Below, in pieces: positions 36,692 to 45,199 of a DNA stretch of 64,000 bases. Position 1 is the first letter of the stretch; each line of letters opens with the position of its first letter. The stretch covers positions 806,001-870,000 of the forward strand of contig NZ_CP020919.1 in the NCBI RefSeq assembly GCF_003076475.1, in the 5' to 3' direction. Below the pieces are notes generated by a model. That model saw only the letters and a list, made by a program, of their open reading frames with translations, did not search any database and was not told the DNA's origin. A program made the position numbers and the translations under genes. This stretch comes from Flavobacterium kingsejongi (lineage in GTDB: Bacteria > Bacteroidota > Bacteroidia > Flavobacteriales > Flavobacteriaceae).

Positions 36692-39166
36692 ATGAATCTT
36701 AACAAAACCTACACGTCGATACTGCAGGGATTACAGCAGTTCGAAGTAACAGCGGCCCAGGAATTGCCAACGCTAACCCGGGAACAACTTAAAGAACGTA
36801 CCGGATGGCTCAGAGGCCTGGTGCTTTTGGATCTTGCAGCGACACAGTTGCCGGAAAATAAAGAAACGGTATATGATTTTTACCTCAAATTAATTACAGA
36901 AAATCTCGACTTCAAAGCCAGTGTCTATTTGGATGATGAAGATTATGATTTTTATTTCAGGACCATTATGGAGGTGTTGCACAAGCTGGCGCCCCACTTC
37001 CCTGAGGTGTATACGCAAATTGCCTTTCAATACCGCGAAGCGCGAAGAAACTACCGCGATGCCGAAAAAACAGCTGAATACCTTGATAAAGCCATTGCCC
37101 ACAATATCCCAATGGCAATAGCAGTAAAGGGATATTTCCTCTATTACGGTATTTTACTGGAAGAAGACCAAAAAACCGGACTGGAACTACTGAACAGTTC
37201 AGATCATTTTTGGAATCAATTGTACCGAGGGTATATTGCTTTAGGCGATGGTGAAAGGGACAGCATTCCCGCACTTATTGCAACATTAAAATCGTTAGCC
37301 GATGCACAGAGCTACAAAAGCGTGCTTTTGTTTGAAGCGCATTATTACGATGTTACAGAAGATTTAGCCGCAGCAACAGCTGCTTATAAAAAAATAACCG
37401 ACGAATATGAAACCGGTTATTCCTTATTCCGCCTGGGCACTATAAAATTTGCCGAAAGCGGAGATGAAGCCTCAAGGGCCGAAGCTTTTAGTCTCTGGCA
37501 GCAGGCCTTTGAAATGGGAACCATTGATGGTGCCGTCCACCTTGGTTACCATCAGTTACCGGAATCTGGTGAAGCAAAAGCTTTTGAACCTGCCATACAC
37601 TGGCTCCAGCTTGCTTATCTGTACAACAATGCTTATGCTGCACACAGGCTCGCCCTGATTTACCTGTATGCTCCCGAAATGATTGACATTGAAAAAGGGA
37701 TGCATTATCTGGACGAAGCTATACTGAATGAATCTGCTGATGCCCTGCTCGATAAAGCAGAAATGCTATTGGAAGGCGCACTCATTACACAGGATGAAGC
37801 GCAGGCTTTTGTACTTTTCCAAAAAGCTGCCGACAAAAAAATACCGTATGCACTGAACCGAATGGGCTATTTTTATGACAGTGGCATCTTCACCGGTGAA
37901 GCACCAAATCCTGTAAAAGCACTGGCCCTGTATGAAGCAGCAGCCGAACAGAATTTCCCCGGAGGGATTAATAATGCCGGAAGGATCTACCGTTATGGCG
38001 ATCCGGAACTGCAGGACATGAAAAAGGCACAGGAATTCTTTGAAAGAGGCGTTGCTGCCAATGCCCCCTATTCCATGATCGAACTCGCTATCATGCATGA
38101 GGACGACACACTGGAACGCGATTACCAAAAAGCTTTTGATCTCTACCACCAGGCCGCTACACTCGATTATCCGTATGCCATACAGGCAGTGGGTAATTAT
38201 CTCGAAAATGGTTTTCACAACCAGAATCCTGATCTGGAAGCGGCATTCGAATGGTTTAAAAAAGGAGCCGAACTGGAAGATGCTAATTGCCAATATGAAA
38301 CCGGACGCTGTTACCGCTATGGCGTGGGAGTAGCCGAAAATCCCGATGAAGCCATTGCCTATTACACCAAAAGTGCCGAAGCTGGAAATCCAAAAGCTAT
38401 GGTCGAACTGGGGCTGTGCCATGAATATGAATATGGTGTTGCTTTTGATGCCCATAAAGCCATGGAGTATATGCAGCAGGCCGCCGATTTGGGTTATTAT
38501 TTCGGGGAATACAAACTGGGCTATTATTACATGCACGGACTGGTAGAACAGGATACCCAAAAAGGATTGGAATGGCTTGAAAAAGCAGCCACAGCCGGTT
38601 ATCCGTATGCGATGTTGGAAATTGGCGATTACTATGTCTACGATTATGATGGCATCGACCAGTCGGAAAAAGCATTCGACTATTACCAACGTGCCTATGA
38701 GCTGGATGTAATCCACCAGGGTATGGGACTCTGTTACGAATACGGTATTGGCGTGGAAGCCAATATGGGAGAAGCCTTTAAATATTACCAAATGGCTGCA
38801 GATCGCGATTATGTGATTGCCATGTACCATACCGGGCGTTGCTACCTGGAAGGCGAAGGTGTAAAAGCCAATGATGCCGAAGCATTCCGATGGTTTTATG
38901 ATGCTGCACAAAGAAACAACCTCGCTTCCCAATATTACGCCGGATCTTTATTGCTAAAAGGAAAAGGAGTAGCTATGAATAAGGAAGAAGGACTGGACCT
39001 GCTGCAGAAAGCTGCAGAAGAATATGCTCCGGCACAATTTGACCTGGGGAATTGCTACCTTATGGGAGATGGTGTTGAGGAAGATGAAGATACCGCCATG
39101 TACTGGTTTGAGCAGGCCGCTGAAAATGGACATGAAAAAGCAATGAAACTGACTGGAAAAAAATAG
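36692..39166 (+). CDS. Giant Sel1/TPR-repeat protein, first gene of the HSP90 cluster
   Basis: An 824-residue cytoplasmic protein. The first 110 residues or so are helical and not recognised. From there to the end it is built from about fifteen Sel1-like helical repeats of 34-38 residues, with the pattern A-x2-W/Y-x2-A-A-x2-G-x3-A-x2-x-L-G-x-x-Y; the clearest copies are in the last 400 residues (for example GRCYRYGVGVAENPDEAIAY). Such proteins act as scaffolds. Its stop is 11 bases before the HSP90 gene, and TPR proteins are classic HSP90 partners in eukaryotes, so a physical link is a good guess. No signal peptide. Confidence 0.85.
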   Translation: MNLNKTYTSILQGLQQFEVTAAQELPTLTREQLKERTGWLRGLVLLDLAATQLPENKETVYDFYLKLITENLDFKASVYLDDEDYDFYFRTIMEVLHKLAPHFPEVYTQIAFQYREARRNYRDAEKTAEYLDKAIAHNIPMAIAVKGYFLYYGILLEEDQKTGLELLNSSDHFWNQLYRGYIALGDGERDSIPALIATLKSLADAQSYKSVLLFEAHYYDVTEDLAAATAAYKKITDEYETGYSLFRLGTIKFAESGDEASRAEAFSLWQQAFEMGTIDGAVHLGYHQLPESGEAKAFEPAIHWLQLAYLYNNAYAAHRLALIYLYAPEMIDIEKGMHYLDEAILNESADALLDKAEMLLEGALITQDEAQAFVLFQKAADKKIPYALNRMGYFYDSGIFTGEAPNPVKALALYEAAAEQNFPGGINNAGRIYRYGDPELQDMKKAQEFFERGVAANAPYSMIELAIMHEDDTLERDYQKAFDLYHQAATLDYPYAIQAVGNYLENGFHNQNPDLEAAFEWFKKGAELEDANCQYETGRCYRYGVGVAENPDEAIAYYTKSAEAGNPKAMVELGLCHEYEYGVAFDAHKAMEYMQQAADLGYYFGEYKLGYYYMHGLVEQDTQKGLEWLEKAATAGYPYAMLEIGDYYVYDYDGIDQSEKAFDYYQRAYELDVIHQGMGLCYEYGIGVEANMGEAFKYYQMAADRDYVIAMYHTGRCYLEGEGVKANDAEAFRWFYDAAQRNNLASQYYAGSLLLKGKGVAMNKEEGLDLLQKAAEEYAPAQFDLGNCYLMGDGVEEDEDTAMYWFEQAAENGHEKAMKLTGKK

Positions 39167-39177
39167 ACCAAAATAAT

Positions 39178-40962
39178 ATGGAAGAAAATCAAAACTACCT
39201 TTTTCAGGTGAACCTGAAAGGTATGATCTCCCTTTTATCCGAACATTTATACAGCAATCCTAACACCTTTGTGCGCGAATTGCTTCAAAACGGTGTGGAT
39301 GCCATCACCGCATTGCGTACTATTGATGAAAACCACAAAGGAAACATCCGCATTCATTTGCCGGACAGCCATCGGGCGGAACTGGTATTTGAGGATAATG
39401 GCATTGGCCTTAAGGAAGAAGAAATCCATAAATTCCTGTCTGTAATCGGGGAAAGTTCCAAACGGGATGCCCTCGAAGCCAAGGATTATATCGGAAAATT
39501 CGGAATTGGGCTACTCTCCTGTTTTGTGGTCAGCGATGAAATTATCGTGGAATCCCGGTCTGCCTTTAGCGATACTGCCGTACGATGGACCGGAAAAGCA
39601 GATGGTACGTATTACATCACGCCGATAACCGAAGAACGCCCTATCGGTTCCAAGGTGATCCTGCTGCCCAAAGAGGCTTTTCGCCACTTGTTCCAATATG
39701 ATGTTTTTCGCAAGAACCTCGACTACTATGGCGAGGCGTTACCCATGCCGATCCACCTCTACCACGAAGCAACTGCCGACTGGATCAATGAAGGTGGAAC
39801 TCCATGGATGGATCCGAATACCCCCAAAGAAACCCTTTTGGCCTATGGCCGTAAAGCGTTCAACACGACTTTTCTGGATGCTTTCCCGATTACGTCTGAA
39901 GCTGGAGAAATCAGTGGTGTGGCGTATATCGTTCCTTATAAAACACAATTTTCGGGCAAGCAATCCCATAAAATGTACCTGAAACATATGTTTTTGAGTG
40001 ATGATGATTGTGGGCTTTTACCGAAATGGGCTTTCTTCATCCGTTGCATCCTGAATACCAATACGCTTGATGCCACGGCGTCACGCGAGGCATTGGTTTA
40101 TAATGAATCCCTGAAGCAGGCCAAAAAGCAAATCGGGCAGTCCATCAAAGATTACCTCAAGACCATTGGGCAAAGTGATCCCGATGTCTACCACAAACTC
40201 ATCGCCACGCATTACCTGCACCTGAAAGCGATTGCAGCAGAAGACAATGAATTACTGCGGGTATTTATCGATGACCTGCCTTTTGAAACCAATAAAGGCA
40301 TCCGCAGCTTCCGCAATATCCGGGAAGCAGGAACTACATTCTATTACACTCCCAATATTGATGACTTTAAGCAGGTGCGCCGCATTGCAGGCTCGCATGG
40401 TATATTGGTTATTAATGCCGCCTATACCTTTGAAGAAGAACTGCTCCGCAAAATCCGCCACCTGGAACCGGAGCTTACCATCGAGACAATTTCACCGGGT
40501 AGCCTGCTGAGTACTTTCCGTACCGTAGATGTGAGTGCCGACCCGGAATTGGCCGATTTTGAGAACCGTGCTGCTGCAGTACTAAAACAACTCGGATGTA
40601 CCTGTAACCTGAAACGTTTTACACCCGAAGATACCGCTGCAATCTATGTGGCACCACAGGAAAACAGCGCACTCAAAAACAATAAATCGCCCAATACAGC
40701 CAATCCGCTGTCCGCCACATTAGGCGCTTTTGGAAACCAGAAAAAATCACGTCCCGTGTTGTGCTTTAATGCCGACAATAAACTGATCGAACGGATGATT
40801 GGGATCAAAGACCCTTATGTTTTTCCATCTATCATCCACATTTTATACGTTCAGGCTTTGTTGCTCGGAAAGTACCCGGTAAACGATACCGAAATGAACC
40901 TGTTCAATGAAGCCCTCCATAACCTGGTCATTATGGGAATGGAAAATTTTATCAATCTTTAA
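39178..40962 (+). CDS. HSP90-family ATPase (HtpG-like, compact form)
   Basis: A 594-residue GHKL chaperone. The Bergerat ATP fold is complete: RELLQNGVDA (Glu 34, Asn 38, Asp 41), FEDNGIGL (Asp 73) and GKFGIGLLSCF (about 106-116). The middle domain has the HtpG-like ATASREALVYN that supplies the catalytic Arg. It is shorter than HtpG and the C-terminal third (after about 420) is divergent. This 'HSP90 family protein' type is separate from the housekeeping htpG. It lies within a string of helical-repeat genes, 11 bases from each neighbour, so it is a specialised chaperone, not a general one (inference). Confidence 0.9.
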   Translation: MEENQNYLFQVNLKGMISLLSEHLYSNPNTFVRELLQNGVDAITALRTIDENHKGNIRIHLPDSHRAELVFEDNGIGLKEEEIHKFLSVIGESSKRDALEAKDYIGKFGIGLLSCFVVSDEIIVESRSAFSDTAVRWTGKADGTYYITPITEERPIGSKVILLPKEAFRHLFQYDVFRKNLDYYGEALPMPIHLYHEATADWINEGGTPWMDPNTPKETLLAYGRKAFNTTFLDAFPITSEAGEISGVAYIVPYKTQFSGKQSHKMYLKHMFLSDDDCGLLPKWAFFIRCILNTNTLDATASREALVYNESLKQAKKQIGQSIKDYLKTIGQSDPDVYHKLIATHYLHLKAIAAEDNELLRVFIDDLPFETNKGIRSFRNIREAGTTFYYTPNIDDFKQVRRIAGSHGILVINAAYTFEEELLRKIRHLEPELTIETISPGSLLSTFRTVDVSADPELADFENRAAAVLKQLGCTCNLKRFTPEDTAAIYVAPQENSALKNNKSPNTANPLSATLGAFGNQKKSRPVLCFNADNKLIERMIGIKDPYVFPSIIHILYVQALLLGKYPVNDTEMNLFNEALHNLVIMGMENFINL

Positions 40963-40973
40963 GCTTAAACCCC

Positions 40974-42047
40974 ATGCGATATACTTTAGAAATACAAAAA
41001 TTAATCAACCGTGCTGACCAGGAAAACATACATCCTAAAGATGCGGTCAAACTATTATTAGAAGCCATTGCGATTGCCGATGCCAACGATGATGTTGAAT
41101 TTGGGTACGAATTGCGGGACGAATTGCTCAATAAAGGCTGGGGCATGGTGCAACGCGACGAATTTGTATCTGCTTTCAGCTGGATGCTGGACACCTATGA
41201 TGAAGATCCCGAAAACTATGCCGCCGATGAATTGCTGTGGAAATACAAATGGATCATCAATGAGCTGTTTTCCAATCCGGACGTAACCCTGGAGCAGATT
41301 GGCAATGTACTCGAAGACTTCAAGCGCCGCTTGAAAGAACAGGGCTATGGACTGCGCTCGTACTACAGCAAGCAGCTGCACGAAGCACTGGCACAGGCAG
41401 ACCAGGAAAAAATCAGGAAATACATCGATTTGGTCAATGCCCATCCTATTGATGAACTCAGCGATTGCAGGGCTTGCGAAATGGATAGCGAAGTGAGCCA
41501 CCTCATCGAAGAAGGCAATTTTGCTGCCGCTTATGAAAAAGCATTACCCCTTTTGCAAAAACAATACACCTGTGCGCATGTCCCTATTGTTACCTTTTGC
41601 CAGTTGTGTTATATGGCGATCAAAAATAACGAGCACGAAAAAGCCGCGGAACTCTTTGCACAGGCCGAAGAAAACCTGCAGGACCGTACCTATGACTCCA
41701 TGTTAATTACTGCTATCGGATTCCTGATCGTTTATCTTTTCCATACCGATACCGATAAAGGCTGGCATTATTTTGAAAAATATGTACCATGGGCGATGGA
41801 TTCCAAGAAAAGCCGTGAATTTTTCTTTGCCCTTTATATGACCGAAGCCCTGCAAAAGGAAGATCCAAAAAAGACTGTAACACTGACACTACCGGTAGAG
41901 CATCCGCTGTTTACTGCAGATAACCGATATACGGTGCTAAGCCTTCTCGATTTTTACCGTGATAAAGCTACCGAACGCAGCCTTCAGTTTGACCAACGCA
42001 ACGGAAATACCAATTTTACCACCCAATTGAAAAAAGTGCTTGTCTAA
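40974..42047 (+). CDS. Helical-repeat (TPR-like) protein next to HSP90
   Basis: A 357-residue soluble, mostly alpha-helical protein with TPR-like pairs (around 10-60, 165-260). A CRACEMDSE motif near residue 163 is notable: two cysteines in CxxC form (DCRACE) which, with cysteines further on (YTCAHV, TFCQLC), could bind a metal. It starts 11 bases after the HSP90 gene. Together with the Sel1 protein it flanks HSP90 on both sides. Function unknown. Confidence 0.75.
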   Translation: MRYTLEIQKLINRADQENIHPKDAVKLLLEAIAIADANDDVEFGYELRDELLNKGWGMVQRDEFVSAFSWMLDTYDEDPENYAADELLWKYKWIINELFSNPDVTLEQIGNVLEDFKRRLKEQGYGLRSYYSKQLHEALAQADQEKIRKYIDLVNAHPIDELSDCRACEMDSEVSHLIEEGNFAAAYEKALPLLQKQYTCAHVPIVTFCQLCYMAIKNNEHEKAAELFAQAEENLQDRTYDSMLITAIGFLIVYLFHTDTDKGWHYFEKYVPWAMDSKKSREFFFALYMTEALQKEDPKKTVTLTLPVEHPLFTADNRYTVLSLLDFYRDKATERSLQFDQRNGNTNFTTQLKKVLV

Positions 42048-42058
42048 AGCACTTTTTT
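42031..42058 (+). terminator. Terminator at the end of the Sel1-HSP90-TPR core
   Basis: AAAAAGTGCTT-GTCTA-AAGCACTTTTT with a T-tail. The stop codon of the TPR gene lies within the hairpin. It marks the three-gene core as a transcription unit, with partial read-through to the following genes possible. Confidence 0.8.
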
Positions 42059-42097
42059 GCCTCACTAACTTATTTATAGCCCTTAAAACCTGATCAT

Positions 42098-42811
42098 ATG
42101 GGAATTTTTAAATCATTATTCGGCAAATCAAGCCCCGCTGATTACAACATTACCGGACTTCCTTATGCTACCGAGCAGGAACTGCTCGAGGCTTTTGGAG
42201 GCATTGGCTTAGACAAACAACGTGACTTACACGAGCTTATTGGCGAAAGCAACTGGAATATCGATATTCCCAAAGGAGAAATTACATTTGGATCGGTCAC
42301 ATTACCGGTACAGGTATTGGGTTCTTTTTCCCGATCATCAGAAACCTGGCTATGGGGTTGGGCCAATACACAAACTGACATTCCGCCCAAACACCTTGTA
42401 CAGGCTAAAGCCCTGCAGGATTTTGGCACCCAAAAAAAGATCGATCTCCTGGATATGCCGCAATACAAGGCAGAAATCAATGACCTGCACCGTATCGGGA
42501 TGATTGCGTCCGGAATTTTTGACTCCGGAGCTTACTACTTAGCCGATTATGGAGAAGGGGTATTGCTGGTCACTTTGGAATTCGATACCAAAACGCTGGA
42601 CAGTGCGGCGGAACAGCTCCGCATCCTTAGTGTTTTTCCACAGCTTATTTCGCTGTTTGATCTCAATCACCGTACTGCATTACAAAGCTACCTCGAACAT
42701 AAAGGATATAGCCTTACAGCAGATGAAGCATCGGTAACCGCTACAAAAAACGGACAGCAGATCACCGCTGCATTTGATTCCCAATCCAGAATGACACAAC
42801 TTAACGGATAA
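42098..42811 (+). CDS. DUF6882-like protein
   Basis: A 237-residue soluble protein. The middle segment LGSFSRSSETWLWGWAN is the pattern I associate with DUF6882, a family with no known role. The N-terminus (MGIFKSLFGKS) resembles short amphipathic leaders of small bacterial proteins that touch membranes. It is the first gene after the core terminator and is spaced 20 bases from the SUKH-like gene. Confidence 0.6.
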   Translation: MGIFKSLFGKSSPADYNITGLPYATEQELLEAFGGIGLDKQRDLHELIGESNWNIDIPKGEITFGSVTLPVQVLGSFSRSSETWLWGWANTQTDIPPKHLVQAKALQDFGTQKKIDLLDMPQYKAEINDLHRIGMIASGIFDSGAYYLADYGEGVLLVTLEFDTKTLDSAAEQLRILSVFPQLISLFDLNHRTALQSYLEHKGYSLTADEASVTATKNGQQITAAFDSQSRMTQLNG

Positions 42812-42831
42812 TCCTAGACACTAAAAAAACC

Positions 42832-43443
42832 ATGACTTTAGCAAACGCCCTACAACTCATTCCGTCTTTTTGGGATCCCGAAGAGCCGTTTCCTTTTGGA
42901 AAAAACGATCACAGTAACCATATCCAAAGGCTTCAAGAAGAATTTAAGGATGACCTTCCCGATAGCCTCCTGGAATACATCCGTACTGCAGTGCCCGATG
43001 AAGATGTTGACTTTACCAATGTTGGTAGCACGATTACGCTTTATGGTATTGACCGTTTGAAGTACCTACAACCCGGATACAATTATGACGAAAAGAGCCA
43101 ATCGCCTATTGAAAGCGACTGGAAAGCCAGTTTTTTCGTTATTGGTGATGAAGATGGCGACCCGATCCTGATCGACCTGCAAGAACCCGAAGACGGGATA
43201 CTGGTACTGGAACACGGGGCGGGCAGTTGGGAATATGGCGAAAGCCGGGCAGCTACTATCGGGCAATTCCTGCTTTGTAGTGCCGCACAACACCAAATGC
43301 TGATGGCCGATGAAGATCCTATCGTAGATGATGAAGATGGCTTCTGCCTGCATCCGGAAGTAGCGAACTGGTATTTCCCAAAAATGAAGGAATGGGCTGG
43401 GCATTATTATCCCGAATGGTGTTCTGTTTTTGACAATAGCTAA
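42832..43443 (+). CDS. SMI1/KNR4 (SUKH) family protein
   Basis: A 203-residue acidic protein with the SUKH-domain pattern: LPDSLLEYIRTAVP early, then SFFVIGDEDGDPILIDL and GILVLEHGAGSWEYG. SUKH proteins are best known as immunity proteins against contact-dependent nuclease toxins and also occur as general adaptors. Here it sits with HSP90 and repeat proteins, not beside a toxin, which favours an adaptor role. 20 and 18 bases to its neighbours. Confidence 0.7.
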   Translation: MTLANALQLIPSFWDPEEPFPFGKNDHSNHIQRLQEEFKDDLPDSLLEYIRTAVPDEDVDFTNVGSTITLYGIDRLKYLQPGYNYDEKSQSPIESDWKASFFVIGDEDGDPILIDLQEPEDGILVLEHGAGSWEYGESRAATIGQFLLCSAAQHQMLMADEDPIVDDEDGFCLHPEVANWYFPKMKEWAGHYYPEWCSVFDNS

Positions 43444-43461
43444 CCGAAAATCCCCTCCTTA

Positions 43462-44148
43462 ATGAACAAATTCCTACCCGCATTAGCCCTGATTATATCC
43501 GGTAGTTTAGCCCATGCGCAACAGCAGTTTAGCCTTAGTGGTGGCTCTGCCAATTATGATGCTGTGATTACTGTGGAAAATTGCACAGATGGCACCTGTG
43601 AAGGCAAAGGAACGATTGTCCTTACCGACAAACAAACAGGCAAACTATTTCAGGCATTGACGTCCGAAGATTTGTATTTCTTCCTGAACAATGACCAGCA
43701 GCCCAGCGTAAATATCATACAGCTGTATAATGAGCAAAGCCCTTTAATCTTTCAGGATTTTAATTTTGACGGCACCGAAGACCTTGCCGTACGCAATGGG
43801 AATAATAGCAGTTATGGCGGACCCTCTTATGATGTTTATGTATATAATAAAACCCGGAAACAGCTGGTAATTAGCGATGAGCTGACGGCCTTAGCCTATG
43901 AAAATCTGGGCATGTTTTATGCCGATCCCAAAACGAAACGCATCACCACTTTTTCCAAAAGCGGATGCTGCTGGCACATGACCTCCCAATATGAAGTCGT
44001 CCCTAACAAAGGCTTAGTATTGGTCTCCGAATTGGAAGAAGATGCACAAGGTGGCGAAAAGGTGATTGTGACCACCCGCAAATGGGTCAAAAAGAAATGG
44101 GTCAGCAAAAGCAAAAGTTACCCGATCAAAACATATTACAAAGAGTAA
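43462..44148 (+). CDS. Exported XAC2610-like protein
   Basis: A 228-residue protein with signal peptide (about 1-19, ending AHAQQ) and the XAC2610 pattern of an FG-GAP/calcium-binding-like blade, IFQDFNFDGTEDLAVRNG, then GGPSYDVYVYN. The domain is typically secreted; function unknown. A GCCWH motif near residue 171 has a cysteine pair. It is the last tightly spaced gene of the cluster. Confidence 0.75.
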   Translation: MNKFLPALALIISGSLAHAQQQFSLSGGSANYDAVITVENCTDGTCEGKGTIVLTDKQTGKLFQALTSEDLYFFLNNDQQPSVNIIQLYNEQSPLIFQDFNFDGTEDLAVRNGNNSSYGGPSYDVYVYNKTRKQLVISDELTALAYENLGMFYADPKTKRITTFSKSGCCWHMTSQYEVVPNKGLVLVSELEEDAQGGEKVIVTTRKWVKKKWVSKSKSYPIKTYYKE

Positions 44149-44282
44149 GGTGTTTTTCCTCTAAAAGACAAATGTCGTATCCTGACATTCTTTTGTCCTT
44201 TTCAGTAGCCTATCGTAAAATCCGGAATGTATTTTTACACTTCTCATAAACCAAACAGTCTACCCTTTTACATCTTTACAGC

Positions 44283-45104
44283 ATGGAAAAACCAACTATT
44301 GCCTATGACATTGCGTTTAGCGCAAACAATACCAACACCGGGGAAGGCTGGTGTTGTGGTGCTCCGACCGGAATTAGCACTACACAATGGCCAAGAGGGC
44401 GAAGCAACGGAGAGCCCATGGCACATATCTGGACGCTATTGGTACCCGAACAATACCGTACCAAAGGGAGTGAGTATATGGCCATAAGCCTTTTCCATGC
44501 GGATGACCATGTATCGGATACTATTGAAGATGTGGCCGCTCTATTTGAGTCCGAAACCTTTAAAGAACCTGCAACGGCGATTCCTTTTTGGAAGGCTTTA
44601 CTCGATTATACCCAAAACAAACATCCACAGGAACAGTACTTTGAAGACCTCATCGGTGGTGGCTGGGCATTGATCTGGCTGACAGAAGCTGAATTCAGGA
44701 GTACTTCCACTGCGGTACCGGATCCTGCAATAGGGATTTATCCGGGATACGAGACTTTTGATGGCACCAATGCCTACAAACAAAATTCCCCTGCAAAATA
44801 CATTACACTTGTCGAAAGAACCAATGATCCAAATGTTGGAAAGAACATCACCGAATTTCCGGATGAAGAAGAGGAAAATGCCTATGTTCCTTTGTTTACC
44901 ACAAAAGCCGGAGCACTGGACCTGGACGATCGGTTTTTTGGAAAAAGCCATTTCGGCGGCACGAGTTCACCCTCACAAGGCGAACCCGACTTCAGCCCTT
45001 TTTATTTTGAATTTGATGAGGTCTTTGGCAATGCCAACCTGGGCGGTGATGGCGTAGCGCAAATTGACCTGCTCCATGACAAGTTCGACTGGTCCTGCGG
45101 ATAA
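44283..45104 (+). CDS. Unknown cytoplasmic protein, weakly like the YwqG/DUF1963 type
   Basis: A 273-residue acidic protein without signal or membrane helix. The C-terminal part reads FGGTSSPSQGEPDFSPFYFEFDEVFGNANLGGDG and ends in a DKFDWSCG motif. This order (gly-rich loop, Asp-rich turn, final W-x-CG) recalls DUF1963 proteins, but the match is weak. It shares direction with the HSP90 cluster after a 134-base gap and is closed by a strong terminator. Confidence 0.5.
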   Translation: MEKPTIAYDIAFSANNTNTGEGWCCGAPTGISTTQWPRGRSNGEPMAHIWTLLVPEQYRTKGSEYMAISLFHADDHVSDTIEDVAALFESETFKEPATAIPFWKALLDYTQNKHPQEQYFEDLIGGGWALIWLTEAEFRSTSTAVPDPAIGIYPGYETFDGTNAYKQNSPAKYITLVERTNDPNVGKNITEFPDEEEENAYVPLFTTKAGALDLDDRFFGKSHFGGTSSPSQGEPDFSPFYFEFDEVFGNANLGGDGVAQIDLLHDKFDWSCG

Positions 45105-45126
45105 ATCAACTGTATCATCTAAAATC

Positions 45127-45167
45127 AAAAAGCCCGAATGTTTTCTAAGAAAATATTCGGGCTTTTT
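45127..45167. terminator. Bidirectional terminator between convergent genes
   Basis: Arms AAAAAGCCCGAATGTTTTC / GAAAATATTCGGGCTTTTT (one mismatch) with A-run before and T-run after, so it works from both sides. Confidence 0.9.
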
Positions 45168-45199
45168 ATAGTACTGAAATACGATTAAAACAGATTCCT

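Noticed and set aside
37766..38932. 388-codon open frame antisense to the Sel1-repeat gene
   Set aside because: A long antisense frame caused by the biased codons of a repeat gene; composition rich in Ile/Phe/Gly without any domain.
43066..43404. 112-codon antisense frame in the SUKH-like gene
   Set aside because: Shadow of a strongly supported gene with good spacing to its neighbours.
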